From Robiginitomaculum sp. (GTDB taxonomy: Bacteria; Pseudomonadota; Alphaproteobacteria; Caulobacterales; Maricaulaceae): a DNA stretch of 64,000 nt. The stretch is from NCBI GenBank assembly GCA_021776515.1, contig JAJFFS010000003.1, forward strand, positions 62,001-126,000, read 5' to 3'. Both the position numbers and the translations under genes were made by a program. Below the pieces are notes generated by a model. The model had not been told where the DNA came from and did no database searches. It saw nothing but the letters and a program-made list of their open reading frames with translations. Of the stretch, positions 1 through 9,686 are shown in pieces (positions within the stretch are counted from its first letter, which is position 1; each line of letters opens with the position of its first letter).

Positions 1-1
1 G

Positions 2-151
2 TTTGGCGCGCAGGAAATTTCGCGTGCGGTCTACCACAAGCGATTGGAACTGGCCCTTGTACAGTCAGCAAATTTTAGCGCCATGCCCGCTGGGACCTGT
101 GGTAAAGTGGCGCTAGAGGTGCTGGATAATCAAATACAAACCGGGGTCTGA
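2..151 (+). CDS. C-terminal fragment of an unrecognised protein
   Basis: An open frame of 49 codons runs from the left edge and stops at TGA (149-151). Its residues (starting FGAQEISRAVYHKR and ending DNQIQTGV) look protein-like, with a helical charged stretch and no low-complexity sequence. The stop lies 8 bases before the 3' end of the convergent DUF2155 gene, which is a natural gene boundary. The family is not recognised from this tail and the start lies outside the window. A chance open frame of this length is possible. Confidence 0.4.
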   Translation, partial: FGAQEISRAVYHKRLELALVQSANFSAMPAGTCGKVALEVLDNQIQTGV

Positions 152-159
152 GCGGCATC

Positions 160-585
160 TCAGCCTTTGCAGTCAAGAACCCAGACATCATAAATAGAAT
201 GCTCAAGTGCATTTAACGCCGGGTTTGAAGCAAACATCCAGCCCGTGAAAATTTCCTCACCATCACTCTCCTGCCCGGCACCATCAGTGCGGCGATCCTT
301 GATGCCCATAAAGGCATAAACCTCGGGCTGCTCTTCTGGAGGGGTCTTGCGGCAGTAATTCATGGAGATACTCAAAGTGCCAAATTGTACCGTCTCGCCA
401 ATGGGGGCATTGAAATCCCTGGTTTCAGCGCTGATTTTGTCCAAACCACGCAAAATCGCCATAGTGCCAACACGAGAAGACAGTCCATCACTTTTTTGAA
501 CAGACGGCATGCTTTGGGCCGTGCCCTCAGATATCTGGGAACTGGTATTGAAAAAGGCGACAAGCGTGAACAGAATAATGCGCAT
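160..585 (-). CDS. DUF2155 domain exported protein
   Basis: This is a 141-residue protein of the DUF2155 family, a small exported protein common in alphaproteobacteria and of unknown function. The start was placed at the ATG at 585, because the residues that follow (MRIILFTLVAFFN) form a signal peptide. A longer frame to 660 would put about 25 basic residues before that signal. The conserved C-terminal half is visible: a region on beta-type residues (VQFGTLSISMNYCRK), the GEEIFTGWMFASNPALN segment and the terminal YDVWVLDCKG with a conserved cysteine pair. It sits beside mlaD and the NDUFA12 gene in the same direction, an arrangement seen in many alphaproteobacteria. Function is not inferable beyond an envelope location. 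Confidence 0.85.
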   Translation of the reverse strand: MRIILFTLVAFFNTSSQISEGTAQSMPSVQKSDGLSSRVGTMAILRGLDKISAETRDFNAPIGETVQFGTLSISMNYCRKTPPEEQPEVYAFMGIKDRRTDGAGQESDGEEIFTGWMFASNPALNALEHSIYDVWVLDCKG

Positions 586-625
586 AGACCTAATTGTATA
601 ACTGAGGTGACGGGAATATGACGCT

Positions 626-1084
626 TTATTGCGGCGCTTCCTCGGAGGAACTCCCGGCAAACTGCCCTAAAAGGGTCAACAAGTCCACTGCACCTTGCGT
701 AAAATCGAACTCTTCCCCCTCCGCAAGCAGGATTTCTTCGGCACCGGGGTCAATGGAAATATAAGCAGAACCCAATAATCCATCAGTGGTAATCCGGGCA
801 ACAGAATCTTCAGGCACGGGAATGCCCGCATGAATACTCATGTCAACACGGGCATCAAAAGTCACTTTATCAAGTGATATAGCACTGATTATACCTACCT
901 TGACGCCCGCCATACGCACATCAGAGCCTGTATCAACACCGCCAATAGAACCAAATTTTGCAACCAGCGTATAATCATTGCGGCCTGTGCCTTCACCGAC
1001 AGTCTGCATGGTATAATAAGTAAAATAACTGGCTACTATAAGCACCAGTAAACCTACCAGGGTCTCCACCATCTGTTCACGCAT
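626..1084 (-). CDS. mlaD: MlaD-family lipid-transport substrate-binding protein
   Basis: This 152-residue MCE-domain protein is the periplasmic, membrane-anchored lipid-binding part of the Mla system, which returns phospholipid from the outer to the inner membrane. One N-terminal membrane helix (about residues 5-25, VETLVGLLVLIVASYF) is followed by a single MCE domain with the typical GSIGGVDTGSDVRMAGVKVG and the TDGLLGSAYISIDPG motif. The ATG at 1084 overlaps the stop of the NDUFA12 gene by 8 bases. The longer frame upstream reads through that gene and is a shadow. No mlaE or mlaF lies next to it here, so in this genome mlaD is separated from its ABC partners. Confidence 0.9.
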   Translation of the reverse strand: MREQMVETLVGLLVLIVASYFTYYTMQTVGEGTGRNDYTLVAKFGSIGGVDTGSDVRMAGVKVGIISAISLDKVTFDARVDMSIHAGIPVPEDSVARITTDGLLGSAYISIDPGAEEILLAEGEEFDFTQGAVDLLTLLGQFAGSSSEEAPQ

Positions 1085-1493
1085 CGGTATCTGCCTTGTC
1101 GGGTGTCCAGGCTGAATAATCGCCTGTGGCATTGGCCCGCACCCCATTGCCGACCAGTGAACCTTTTGGTTGCCAGGCATAAACGGTTCCAGACAAGTTC
1201 GGCAGATGGTCTTTTTCCCAGAACTTGCGAGGCAACGGCGTGTCTGTAGGCGGAGTTTCAAATGTGTGGTGCATCCAGCCATGCCATTCAGTGGGAACGC
1301 GAGAGCCGTCAGCATAGCCTTTATACACTACCCAACGGCGCTTATTGCCATCCGGGCCAGCTTTGCGGGCCTCAAAATAGCGGTTACCACATTTGTCTGT
1401 ACCAACCATTTGGCCGTGTTTGAAAATGGTGAATAGTGTGCCCAGGGTCGCACCATCCCACCAGGCAAACAATCGTTTGATAAAAAGTAACAT
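1077..1493 (-). CDS. NADH:ubiquinone oxidoreductase accessory subunit NDUFA12 family
   Basis: This 138-residue protein matches the NDUFA12 (B17.2) family, a supernumerary subunit of respiratory complex I that alphaproteobacteria share with mitochondria. Visible family features are the N-terminal segment with WWDGATLGTLF, the GTDKCGNRYFEAR motif, the RRWVVYKG motif, and PTEWHGWMHHTFETPP in the centre. The length is normal for the bacterial form. It is co-directional with mlaD and DUF2155 and overlaps mlaD by 8 bases, so the two are probably translated in a coupled way. It is strong evidence for an alphaproteobacterial host. Confidence 0.93.
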   Translation of the reverse strand: MLLFIKRLFAWWDGATLGTLFTIFKHGQMVGTDKCGNRYFEARKAGPDGNKRRWVVYKGYADGSRVPTEWHGWMHHTFETPPTDTPLPRKFWEKDHLPNLSGTVYAWQPKGSLVGNGVRANATGDYSAWTPDKADTDA

Positions 1494-1568
1494 ATTCAGA
1501 TTCGCCTCAACTGATTGGCACGACTATGCCGCGCCTCCCGGCCCAGGTCCAGACCAAAACGCCACATG

Positions 1569-2300
1569 TTACAATAGCTGCGCACTATCCAGGCGCTCTA
1601 TCATCCGCCCTCGTGCCTCTGGCAGGGTCTTGTTCACGGGCCACAACACGCGTCGTTCCAGAAAATACCCGGTAAGCGTTAGTCCGAACCCAATATCACC
1701 ATCTTGCAATGGTGTTGGTTCCTTATTTAAAAACCCTGGCAACTTCAGCAATTTATCAAGGTATGGCTCGGCAGCTTTGGCGCTTACAGCCTGCCCGGAT
1801 CGGGGGCTAACATGAGTGAGATGATCTGTTGCATTGGTTGCGGCGCAACGATCCAACCGCAGGCCATAGCCCAACTCCTGTAACATGCCAGCTTCCCAAC
1901 GCACATAAAGCGCAGGCCAGATCGCAGGTTCCAGCATTTGTTCCATCAGCACGTTAAACGCTTCAAAAATGTTTTGATGCTGTTCGCGTTCCGGTAAAGT
2001 CAGGCTGGCCATGGCACAGGCAGAACCAAGGCCTGCCAAGGCTAACGCATTATCGAACAATGCCGGCGCCCGGGCTTCAACAGGTTCAAGGGAAAAGGCC
2101 CCTAAATGCTCAGACAGGCGAGCGCGCCAGTGGACCTCGACAACATTACCTGGCTGCAAAACACCACGCAGACGTTTGCCTGTCGCGCCGCGAACCAATC
2201 CGGCATGACGTCCATGTTCAGGGGTGAGAACTTCGACAATGGCACTGGCTTCACCGTGGGTACGCACCGCTAAAATAATGGCGCGATCGGTCCACTCCAT
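1569..2300 (-). CDS. recO: DNA repair protein RecO
   Basis: RecO (243 residues) loads RecA onto SSB-covered single strands in the RecF pathway of recombinational repair. The N-terminal OB-fold starts MEWTDRAIILAVRTHGEASAIVEVLT and contains HAGLVRGA. The C-terminal helical part carries LDRCAATNATDHLTHVSPRSGQAVS, where only one cysteine of the zinc-finger type remains, as in many alphaproteobacterial RecO proteins. The ATG overlaps the TAA of era by one base (TAATG). It is the last gene of the rel-pyrE-pdxJ-acpS-lepB-rnc-era-recO chain. Confidence 0.93.
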   Translation of the reverse strand: MEWTDRAIILAVRTHGEASAIVEVLTPEHGRHAGLVRGATGKRLRGVLQPGNVVEVHWRARLSEHLGAFSLEPVEARAPALFDNALALAGLGSACAMASLTLPEREQHQNIFEAFNVLMEQMLEPAIWPALYVRWEAGMLQELGYGLRLDRCAATNATDHLTHVSPRSGQAVSAKAAEPYLDKLLKLPGFLNKEPTPLQDGDIGFGLTLTGYFLERRVLWPVNKTLPEARGRMIERLDSAQLL

Positions 2301-3250
2301 TACTCTAGTTCCAAGCCGAACAAAGCCAGATGAGCGCGGTCTTGTGACCAGTTTTCACGAACTTTTATATGCAAAAATAGATGAACCTTGCGGTCGAACA
2401 TCTGCGAAAGTTCCTGCCGTGCGGCAGCACCAATAGCTTTGATAACCTGTCCGCCTTTGCCCAGTACAATTTTACGCTGACTTTCCCTTTGTACATAAAT
2501 AACCTGGCCAATACGCACCGCGCCGTTGCGATGTTCCTCCCAGGTTTCAGTTTCAACACTGGCGGCATAGGGCAGTTCTTCGTGTACGCGCAGCATCAGC
2601 TTTTCGCGGGTCACCTCGGCAGCAAGAAGACGCGATGGTAAATCTGCAATCTGATCAGCGGGATAGTGCCAGGGACCTTCAGGCATAGCTTGTGCTAGAG
2701 ACTTCCTTAACGCTTTTAGACCAGACCCCTTGCTAGCGCTTATCATGAATGTTTTGTTGTAACATCCTGTATCTTCGAAATATTTAGCAAGTTCAAGAAG
2801 GCTTTCCTTAGGCAATTGATCAATTTTATTGAGTGCAAGGTCGGCACGCAATTCATGCTTTTTCAGCCCTTCAATAATGCGCCCTACATCCTTGAAAGCG
2901 AGGCTGTCCTGGGGTTTCACATCCTTATCAGCCAGAACCCGGGCAAAGGCCGGCGCGTCAACCAAATGTACAATGACATCGGCCTCGGCAGCGCCATTCC
3001 ATGCAGCCTGTACCATGGCACGGTCCAATGCCCGTTTGGGGGCAAAAATGCCAGGGGTGTCCACCAGTACAATCTGGCTGTCGTCTTCAATCATTACACC
3101 ACGTACGTTAAAGCGCGTGGTTTGCACTTTATGAGTGACAATAGAAACTTTGGCGCCAACAAGTTTATTGACCAGTGTTGATTTGCCGGCATTAGGCGCA
3201 CCAATAATAGCAACAAAGCCACACGTGGTTTTTACCGGCGTCTCACTCAT
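2300..3250 (-). CDS. era: GTPase Era
   Basis: Era (316 residues) is an essential GTPase that binds 16S rRNA and helps mature the 30S subunit. The G domain shows the P-loop GAPNAGKS at residues 17-24, DTPGIF (G3) and NKID (G4). The C-terminal KH RNA-binding domain has GKGGQVIKAIG. The ATG at 3250 was chosen because it overlaps the rnc stop by 8 bases and gives the family N-terminus MSETPVKTTCGFVAIIG; a frame start at 3277 lies inside rnc. Pairing with rnc and recO is the standard order. Confidence 0.96.
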   Translation of the reverse strand: MSETPVKTTCGFVAIIGAPNAGKSTLVNKLVGAKVSIVTHKVQTTRFNVRGVMIEDDSQIVLVDTPGIFAPKRALDRAMVQAAWNGAAEADVIVHLVDAPAFARVLADKDVKPQDSLAFKDVGRIIEGLKKHELRADLALNKIDQLPKESLLELAKYFEDTGCYNKTFMISASKGSGLKALRKSLAQAMPEGPWHYPADQIADLPSRLLAAEVTREKLMLRVHEELPYAASVETETWEEHRNGAVRIGQVIYVQRESQRKIVLGKGGQVIKAIGAAARQELSQMFDRKVHLFLHIKVRENWSQDRAHLALFGLELE

Positions 3251-3941
3251 TATCTTGCCCTGCTTTTTGTAAGACATTACGCGCTGCGGTGCGCTCTGCT
3301 TCCTGTTTGTTATTCGCCCTGCCCTCGGCTGTAAAACCGCCTGCTGTAACCTCGATCAGAAACTCAGGGGCATGATCCGGCCCGGATCGTTCAAGCAGAA
3401 CATAAGCTGGTAAGCTATGACCATTTCCCTGCGCCCATTCCTGCAACAGGCTTTTGGGGTCATAAATACTATCCCCTTCACCCTGCAGTTCTTTATCCCA
3501 AAATGTGAGGAAAAAACGACTGGCTTCTGCTATACCGCCATCAAGATACAGGGCAGCCAAAATTGCTTCGCAGGCATCACCCAGAATTTTGGTTTTCTCT
3601 CGTCCACCACTTTTGTTTTCTGACTTTGAGAGAACTATTACATCGCCTAACCCGGCTCTGCGCGCTGCGCGCGCACAGGCCTCTTTACGAACCAGAGCAT
3701 TAAGACGAGGCGCCATATCGCCTTCATCAAACCCACCATCAGCTTCAAAGAGAAATTGTGCCGCCAAAAGCCCCAGTACCCGATCGCCAAGAAACTCCAG
3801 CCGTTCATTGTCATGCACAATGCTGCGCCCGTCACCATAACTGGAATGGGTCAGTGCCCGGTTCAGCAAATCCTTATTCTTGAAGGTGTAACCAAGGTTT
3901 TTCTGAAAAACATCTATATTATTACGATCAGGCTCTATCAC
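3243..3941 (-). CDS. rnc: Ribonuclease III
   Basis: RNase III (232 residues) cuts double-stranded RNA, including the rRNA precursor. The N-terminal catalytic domain has the signature NERLEFLGD at residues 45-53, and the second acidic pair lies in the LGDACEAILAALYLDGG segment. A C-terminal double-stranded RNA-binding domain follows (DPKSLLQEWAQ at its start, NNKQEAERTAARNVLQ at its end). The start ATG overlaps the lepB stop by 4 bases. The protein is full length with all catalytic positions in place. Confidence 0.96.
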   Translation of the reverse strand: MIEPDRNNIDVFQKNLGYTFKNKDLLNRALTHSSYGDGRSIVHDNERLEFLGDRVLGLLAAQFLFEADGGFDEGDMAPRLNALVRKEACARAARRAGLGDVIVLSKSENKSGGREKTKILGDACEAILAALYLDGGIAEASRFFLTFWDKELQGEGDSIYDPKSLLQEWAQGNGHSLPAYVLLERSGPDHAPEFLIEVTAGGFTAEGRANNKQEAERTAARNVLQKAGQDNE

Positions 3942-4693
3942 CGGTTTTTCCGCAAGCTTGTAAAAAAACGGGAGCGGAAATTATACCATGTCCACGGACG
4001 AAACAGGCGGAACTTTGAATTGACTGAAACCAGAATGCTTTCACCTCTACCGACCAGGTTTTGCGAAGCCACATACCCCCAATCACGACTGTCCAGCGAG
4101 TTATCACGATTATCACCCATCATGAAATAATGCCCGTCCGGCACCCTGTATGTCGGTGTGTTATCATACCGGCCACCATCCATCATATTGTAGACAATAT
4201 AACTGTGACCGTTTGGCATGGTTTCCCGATAACGGGTAACCGTACGGGAAAACCCTTGATGCTCAACTATAGTTTCTTCACCATCAAGTTCACGCTGTAT
4301 GGCTTTACCGTTTAAGAAAATTTGCCCCTGACGAACCTGAACAGTATCACCTGGCAGGCCGATCAGACGTTTGATATAATCAGTTTTGTTATCCCGTGGC
4401 CATTTGAACACGACAATATCACCACGCTTGGGCGCAGAGGCTATTATCCTCCCCTTGAATAATTTTGGTCCAAAGGGAAGTGAATAGCGGCTGTATCCAT
4501 AGGCATATTTGGATGCGATCAGGTAATCGCCTACAAGCAATTGCGGGCGCATGGATTCTGAAGGAATTGTAAAAGGCTGATAGAAAACCGTGCGCAGGAC
4601 TGCGGCAATAACAAGTGCCCAAAAAATTGTACGAACTGTCTCGCCCCAACCTTCTTGCGCACCTTGGGATTCAGTGCCAATGTTTTCAGCCAT
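3938..4693 (-). CDS. lepB: Signal peptidase I
   Basis: LepB (251 residues) cleaves signal peptides from exported proteins at the outer face of the inner membrane. One membrane helix covers about residues 22-38. The catalytic serine is S47 in PSESM, and the general-base lysine is K108 in DYIKRLIGLPGD. The later boxes GDNRDNSLDSRDWG are present. The gene overlaps rnc by 4 bases and sits 2 bases after acpS. Placement between acpS and rnc is typical of alphaproteobacteria. Confidence 0.96.
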   Translation of the reverse strand: MAENIGTESQGAQEGWGETVRTIFWALVIAAVLRTVFYQPFTIPSESMRPQLLVGDYLIASKYAYGYSRYSLPFGPKLFKGRIIASAPKRGDIVVFKWPRDNKTDYIKRLIGLPGDTVQVRQGQIFLNGKAIQRELDGEETIVEHQGFSRTVTRYRETMPNGHSYIVYNMMDGGRYDNTPTYRVPDGHYFMMGDNRDNSLDSRDWGYVASQNLVGRGESILVSVNSKFRLFRPWTWYNFRSRFFTSLRKNR

Positions 4694-4695
4694 AC

Positions 4696-5094
4696 TTACA
4701 AACTCCTAGCTTCAATAATTACAAAGGCTTGTGCCAAAGGGTACTCGTCGGTGATCGTTAAATGGATAAAGGGCTGATACCCTTTTGGGGTCAGCACGTC
4801 CAGATACTTTGCTGCACCGCCGCTCAATGCCATGCCCGGTCGACCTGTGGGTAAATTAATTACGCCCAGTTCGCGCCACGCAACGCCGTACTTCACGCCG
4901 CTACCCAAAGCCTTTGCGCAGGCCTCCTTGGCGGCAAAACGCTTTGCATAAGAGGCTGCCCGTTCTTTACGGCTATCAGATATTTCACGTTCAATCAGGG
5001 TAAAGACACGGTCGGTAAAACGCGTTCCATAACGCTCCAGCGTCTTTTCAATGCGTGATATATCACATAGATCGGCACCTATCCCCAATATCAT
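4696..5094 (-). CDS. acpS: Holo-[acyl-carrier-protein] synthase
   Basis: AcpS (132 residues) moves 4'-phosphopantetheine from coenzyme A to acyl carrier protein. The metal-binding aspartate D8 lies in [13 protein letters not shown], and the glutamate E57 lies in [14 protein letters not shown]. The length is normal. The ATG overlaps the pdxJ stop by 4 bases, which points to translational coupling. Confidence 0.95.
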   Translation of the reverse strand: MILGIGADLCDISRIEKTLERYGTRFTDRVFTLIEREISDSRKERAASYAKRFAAKEACAKALGSGVKYGVAWRELGVINLPTGRPGMALSGGAAKYLDVLTPKGYQPFIHLTITDEYPLAQAFVIIEARSL

Positions 5095-5840
5095 GAAGTT
5101 AATTCCTTGCGAGCACCCGCAATCAGTTCACGCATATGCGTAATGGCATCATAAAGACCACAAAAAATAGCTTCACTGATAAGAAAGTGACCAATGTTCA
5201 GCTCTTTAACCTGGGCGATGGCGGCAACGGGTATGACCGTATCAAATGTCAGGCCGTGGCCTGCATGAATTTCCAACCCTTCCCGCATGCCAAATTCTGC
5301 AGCGCGGTGCAGGTCCTCCAGAATACTCATCGCGTCATCAGTTTTACCTGCATTGCAGGCTTCAGCATACGCACCCGTATGTAACTCAACCACAGGCGCC
5401 CCAAGGGCCAGTGCGGCTTCCAGTTGGACTTGCACAGGTTCGATAAATAATGAAACCCGTGTGCCATTATCTTTTAATGTTCTCACAAAACGCGCTAGAT
5501 GATTATGCTGTCCAGCGGCATCCAGCCCCCCTTCTGTAGTACGTTCCTCGCGCTTTTCCGGTACGAGGCAGGCCGCATGTGGACTTGCCTTTAGCGCTAT
5601 GGAAAGCATTTCATCGGTGGCCGCCATTTCAAGATTGAGCGGAAGGTCTGTTTCCTTGCCCAGGCGTTCAATATCCCGGTCTGTGATGTGACGTCGATCT
5701 TCGCGTAAATGTGCCGTGATACCATCAGCGCCAGCCTTTGCCGCTATTTGCGCCGCTTTTACCGGATCAGGGTAATTACCCCCTCTGGCATTACGTATGG
5801 TGGCCACATGGTCGATATTTACACCTAGTCGAGGGATCAT
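5091..5840 (-). CDS. pdxJ: Pyridoxine 5'-phosphate synthase
   Basis: PdxJ (249 residues) condenses 1-deoxyxylulose 5-phosphate with 3-amino-2-oxopropyl phosphate to form pyridoxine 5'-phosphate, the last step of the DXP-dependent vitamin B6 route. The start [20 protein letters not shown] is the family hallmark. Further on are [27 protein letters not shown] and the C-terminal phosphate-binding [12 protein letters not shown]. It overlaps both neighbours by 4 bases. Confidence 0.97.
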   Translation of the reverse strand: MIPRLGVNIDHVATIRNARGGNYPDPVKAAQIAAKAGADGITAHLREDRRHITDRDIERLGKETDLPLNLEMAATDEMLSIALKASPHAACLVPEKREERTTEGGLDAAGQHNHLARFVRTLKDNGTRVSLFIEPVQVQLEAALALGAPVVELHTGAYAEACNAGKTDDAMSILEDLHRAAEFGMREGLEIHAGHGLTFDTVIPVAAIAQVKELNIGHFLISEAIFCGLYDAITHMRELIAGARKELTS

Positions 5841-6424
5841 GTGTGCAAATCCCGACTGCCCGGTTTGTGGGCGGGAATGGAGGCCAGTTCAGCGGGTAAC
5901 TCATTGGCGTCATAGGTGGGAAAATCAACGCTTGCCAGTGCAATCAACGGTGCTCCAACATCAGCTTTGCCGCCAGAGCGATCAATAAGACAAGCCTCAG
6001 CCACAACATCAGCCCCCAGTGCACGCACAGCCTCTATACATTCTCTTGATGACAGGCCAGTGGTGACAATATCTTCCACAATCAGTACTTTGGCACCTTT
6101 TTTTAAACTAAAGCCACGCCTTAGACAGAATGAACCATTTTCACGCTCCACAAACATGGACGGGATTTGTAAATGCCGCGATGTTTCATAACCCGGAATA
6201 ATGCCGCCAACTGCGGGAGCAATGATGGCATCCAGTGGCCCCAGATCAGCGGCAATAACTTTCTCTGCCAGTGCCTTACAGAGCTTTTCTGTACGAACCG
6301 GATCCATAAACACAAATGCTTTTTGCAAAAAAACGGGACTGTGACGGCCTGAGGACAAAATAAAATGCCCTTCCAGCAAAGCTCCTGCCGCGCGAAATTC
6401 ACTAAGAACGTCATCAGTGTTCAT
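5837..6424 (-). CDS. pyrE: Orotate phosphoribosyltransferase
   Basis: PyrE (195 residues) makes orotidine 5'-phosphate from orotate and PRPP in pyrimidine synthesis. The PRPP-binding motif is [14 protein letters not shown]. Upstream of it lie [18 protein letters not shown] and GGIIPGYE. The ATG at 6424 gives the normal N-terminus [21 protein letters not shown]; the longer frame runs back through rel. The gene overlaps the end of rel by 11 bases, an unusually deep overlap for this cluster. Confidence 0.94.
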   Translation of the reverse strand: MNTDDVLSEFRAAGALLEGHFILSSGRHSPVFLQKAFVFMDPVRTEKLCKALAEKVIAADLGPLDAIIAPAVGGIIPGYETSRHLQIPSMFVERENGSFCLRRGFSLKKGAKVLIVEDIVTTGLSSRECIEAVRALGADVVAEACLIDRSGGKADVGAPLIALASVDFPTYDANELPAELASIPAHKPGSRDLHT

Positions 6425-8654
6425 TGTTGTTATCCTCATTGGTGTTTTGTACTCTGGCACGGTTGGCAGCGACAACACAATTACAGGCCCGCATAGCCGC
6501 AACGATATGGGAAAGATGCCGCGCATCCAGGACTTCAACATCAAAGGCCATATCGAAAAAGTCAGGTGAACGGGTCAGGCTTTTGATGTCCATGATATTC
6601 CCCTTGGAGCGCCCAACAGCATCAGTGATTTCTGCAAGCGCACCCGGTTGATGAATAACTGTTGCCAATATTCTGCCAATTGATGCTGATTCCACACCCG
6701 CTTGCGGTGTCCAGCTTAAGTCTATCAGGTCATTTTTGGTTTCTTCAAAACCGGCTAAAAGTTCGCAATCAATTGTATGGATGATCACCCCTTTGCCAGG
6801 AACTATAACGCCAACAATACGGTCACCAGGTAAAGGTGAGCAACATTGAGCGAAGTGCATGGATATATTAGATTTTAAGCCACTGCCCCTGACAAAAAGC
6901 CGTGCCGTTTTATCACTAATTAATTCGCGCTGGTTCATGCTTTCCGCACTTTTGTCGGACTGCCCTGGAAACAAGGCTTCCATCAGTGCATCAGTGCGTA
7001 ACAAACCGCGTCCCGCCTGTATGTAAAGTTCTTTATTGGTCTTGTATCCAAGACGTTTGCGGGCATCCTTGAGGACTATTTTTCCTTTTAGCCCTTCACG
7101 GCGCAAGAGCCTGTCAACAAAGGCACGGCCAAGTTTTTCAAACTCCTGACTTTCTACTTCGCGGATAAGGCGCCGTATTGCCGATCGGGCGCGCCCCGTG
7201 ATCACCATACCTTCCCAACCACGAGGTGGTAAACGATCACCGCCACGAATAATATCTACTGAATCCCCATTGTTCAACGGTATGCGCAAGGGGCGTTCCC
7301 TGCCATTAATTTTAACGCCGACGCAGTCATCACCAATATCTGTATGAACCGCATAGGCAAAATCTAGTGCGGTTGCGCCAGCCGGTAGAGAGATCAGTTT
7401 GCCCTTTGGGGTGAAGGCAAAAACCTGGTCTTGAAACATTTCCAGTTTGGCATGTTCCAGAAAATCATCAGGATCACCACCAAATTCTAATATTTCCAAC
7501 AACGGTTTAAGCATTTCCAGGGGGTCACCACCAGAAACCGTGTCATAGTCATAACCGCCTTGCTTATAGCGCCAGTGCGCCGCTACCCCTGCCTCGGCGA
7601 TATTGTCCATTTCTTCAGTACGAATTTGCAATTCCACACGTACGCTGCCTGGCCCGGTTACGGTTGTGTGCAGGGATTGGTAGCGATTGGGTTTTGGTAC
7701 GGAGATGAAGTCACGAAACCGTTCTGGTACACATCGCCATGAGGTATGGATCAGTCCCAGAATGCGATAGCAGTCTTCAGGGTTATCCACGATGATGCGA
7801 AAGGCGTAAACATCAGCAAGTTCATCAAAAGTAATCGCTTGCCGTTCCAGTTTTCTCCAGATCGAGAATGGACGCTTTTCTCGCCCGAATACGCGCGCAG
7901 AAATGCCGGCGGCCATAATTCGTTCAGAAATTGCCCGCGACATCTGTGCCACTTGCGCTGATGTATTATCGCGCTGGCTTTGCAAACGACGCGTTATCGA
8001 GACCCAGGCTGACGGGTTTGAATATTGAAAAGAAAGGTCTTCAAGTTCTGCACATATTTTCTGGATACCAATGCGCCGGGCCAGTGGGGCATAAATTTCA
8101 GTTGTTTCCCTGGCTATGCGTTCTCGCTTGTCTTTCTTGGAAATAAAATTAAGCGTGCGCATATTGTGTAGACGATCGGCCAATTTCACCAATAAAACCC
8201 GAACATCCTTGGTGATAGCCAGAACAAATTTTTGCAGATTTTCACCTTGTTGCGTACGGGCTGATATGAGCTCCAGCTTGCCAAGTTTAGTCACCCCGTC
8301 CACCAAAGAAGCTATGTTCTCACCAAAACGGTCTCGCAAATCATCTATTGTGGCTTCTGTGTCCTCAACGGTATCGTGCAGTAACGCGGTAATGATACTG
8401 GCTGGATCAAGCCTTAACCCAATTAAAATCCAGGCGACATTGACCGGGTGGCCATAATACGGTTCGCCAGAAGCTCGTAATTGTTCACCGTGCATCTCAT
8501 GGGCAAAAGCATAGGCCTCGCGTATCTGCGTTTCATCAACTACGGGGTAGTAGACGCGTATAGCATCAACAAGGTGATCTGCTGTTGGTATAGGTCCGGG
8601 TATGCCGCCCGACAGGGGCGGATGAGGAACTGGCGACGTTGTCGCCGTCACCAT
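6414..8654 (-). CDS. rel: Bifunctional (p)ppGpp synthetase/hydrolase Rel (RSH)
   Basis: This 746-residue long RSH protein makes and degrades the alarmone (p)ppGpp. Domains in order are: an HD hydrolase domain with the HD pair at residues 93-94 in [12 protein letters not shown]; the nucleotidyltransferase domain with [19 protein letters not shown] and [12 protein letters not shown]; a TGS domain ([27 protein letters not shown], within which the threonine/glycine core is clear); a zinc-finger/CC-like part with [14 protein letters not shown]; and a C-terminal ACT domain from about residue 670. Because the hydrolase residues are intact, it is likely the only RSH needed. It follows rpoZ by 4 bases, the usual gene pair. 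Confidence 0.95.
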   Translation of the reverse strand: MVTATTSPVPHPPLSGGIPGPIPTADHLVDAIRVYYPVVDETQIREAYAFAHEMHGEQLRASGEPYYGHPVNVAWILIGLRLDPASIITALLHDTVEDTEATIDDLRDRFGENIASLVDGVTKLGKLELISARTQQGENLQKFVLAITKDVRVLLVKLADRLHNMRTLNFISKKDKRERIARETTEIYAPLARRIGIQKICAELEDLSFQYSNPSAWVSITRRLQSQRDNTSAQVAQMSRAISERIMAAGISARVFGREKRPFSIWRKLERQAITFDELADVYAFRIIVDNPEDCYRILGLIHTSWRCVPERFRDFISVPKPNRYQSLHTTVTGPGSVRVELQIRTEEMDNIAEAGVAAHWRYKQGGYDYDTVSGGDPLEMLKPLLEILEFGGDPDDFLEHAKLEMFQDQVFAFTPKGKLISLPAGATALDFAYAVHTDIGDDCVGVKINGRERPLRIPLNNGDSVDIIRGGDRLPPRGWEGMVITGRARSAIRRLIREVESQEFEKLGRAFVDRLLRREGLKGKIVLKDARKRLGYKTNKELYIQAGRGLLRTDALMEALFPGQSDKSAESMNQRELISDKTARLFVRGSGLKSNISMHFAQCCSPLPGDRIVGVIVPGKGVIIHTIDCELLAGFEETKNDLIDLSWTPQAGVESASIGRILATVIHQPGALAEITDAVGRSKGNIMDIKSLTRSPDFFDMAFDVEVLDARHLSHIVAAMRACNCVVAANRARVQNTNEDNNNEH

Positions 8655-8658
8655 ATCG

Positions 8659-9018
8659 TTAGAAGCGATTGTCTGGGGCGCCGTCGCGATCTGCGGTTAG
8701 CGCCTTGAGCATATCAATTTCGGAAATTGCTTCGTCGGCCTTTTGATGTTCTATTGCCATACGTTCAACTTCCTCACCGCTTTCTTCCTCAGGAAGCACA
8801 CGTTGCAAGCTGGAAACCAGACTTTCGGCCAGAACATCCACGCTAATCGCTTCGTCAGCAATTTCGCGCAAAGCCACAACCGGGTTTTTGTCATTATCCC
8901 GTTCCACCAGAAGTGATGACCCGGATAAAATAGAACGTGCCCGGTGAGCCGCCAGTAAAATCAGGTCAAACCGGGTTTCAACTTTTTCGATGCAATCTTC
9001 AACGGTAACGCGAGCCAT
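8659..9018 (-). CDS. rpoZ: RNA polymerase omega subunit
   Basis: RpoZ (119 residues) is the small omega subunit that helps fold beta-prime and is part of the ppGpp site. The start [19 protein letters not shown] and the AAHRARSI segment are diagnostic. The ATG at 9018 is preceded by GGAG at the right distance (in CCGGAGTGTCCTATG). The extended frame to 9099 adds residues not found in the family. Downstream rel is 4 bases away, so synthesis of ppGpp and of one of its target subunits is genetically linked. Confidence 0.94.
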   Translation of the reverse strand: MARVTVEDCIEKVETRFDLILLAAHRARSILSGSSLLVERDNDKNPVVALREIADEAISVDVLAESLVSSLQRVLPEEESGEEVERMAIEHQKADEAISEIDMLKALTADRDGAPDNRF

Positions 9019-9137
9019 AGGACACTCCGGGGGTGAGGTATAAAACCATGGAGGAAACGCGACTGCATAACGCCGGGATTGGCATGAGGCAAGCGCCAAT
9101 ATCGCTTACAATGCAGTCATCTGCTGTTTTCACAGGT

Positions 9138-9656
9138 TTATAACGGGAAAATTTGGCTTTTATCCTTGTCAGGTAAAGCGGTTAGCAGTGCTGCCAAACT
9201 ATGGCCCGTGCCAGGGTGGCGCCATTCAGGCGATACGTCCTTTAAAGGTAGCAGGACAAACGCACGCTGGGCCGCCCGTGGGTGAGGCAGGGTTAAATGC
9301 TTTGTACGTATGCACAAATTCTCATAGGCTATCAGGTCCAGATCCAGGGTTCTTGCTGCATTGGGTTTACCACGCCTTCTGCCAAAACGGCGCTCTACCA
9401 GGCGCAAGGTATTTAACAGTTGAAATGGTGGCAACCGGGTAGCGATCGCTGCCACAGCATTTACATAAGCTGGCTCACTGGGGTCTGGCCATGCCGGGCT
9501 TTGCCATAACCGGGAAAATCCCAGCACAGTTATCCCCCTGCCCTTCAATGACGTCAGGGCTGCAACAATCGTACATTCAGGTGCGTTGCCCTCACATGCG
9601 AGGTTGGCACCAAAGGCGATATAGGCTTTGTTAGGGCGCGTATTTATTAACTTCAT
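9138..9656 (-). CDS. folK: 2-amino-4-hydroxy-6-hydroxymethyldihydropteridine pyrophosphokinase
   Basis: FolK (172 residues) transfers pyrophosphate from ATP to the pterin in folate synthesis. Family motifs seen are YIAFGANL near the start, FSRLWQSPAWPDPSEPAYVNAVA, the RTLDLDLIAYEN motif with its two metal-binding aspartates, and LPHPRAAQRAFVLLPL. It stands alone, about 120 bases upstream of rpoZ on the same strand. The interval holds no gene and may carry the promoter for the rpoZ-rel chain. Confidence 0.95.
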   Translation of the reverse strand: MKLINTRPNKAYIAFGANLACEGNAPECTIVAALTSLKGRGITVLGFSRLWQSPAWPDPSEPAYVNAVAAIATRLPPFQLLNTLRLVERRFGRRRGKPNAARTLDLDLIAYENLCIRTKHLTLPHPRAAQRAFVLLPLKDVSPEWRHPGTGHSLAALLTALPDKDKSQIFPL

Positions 9657-9686
9657 AGATTAAACTTTTTATTGAAAGATTTTAAA

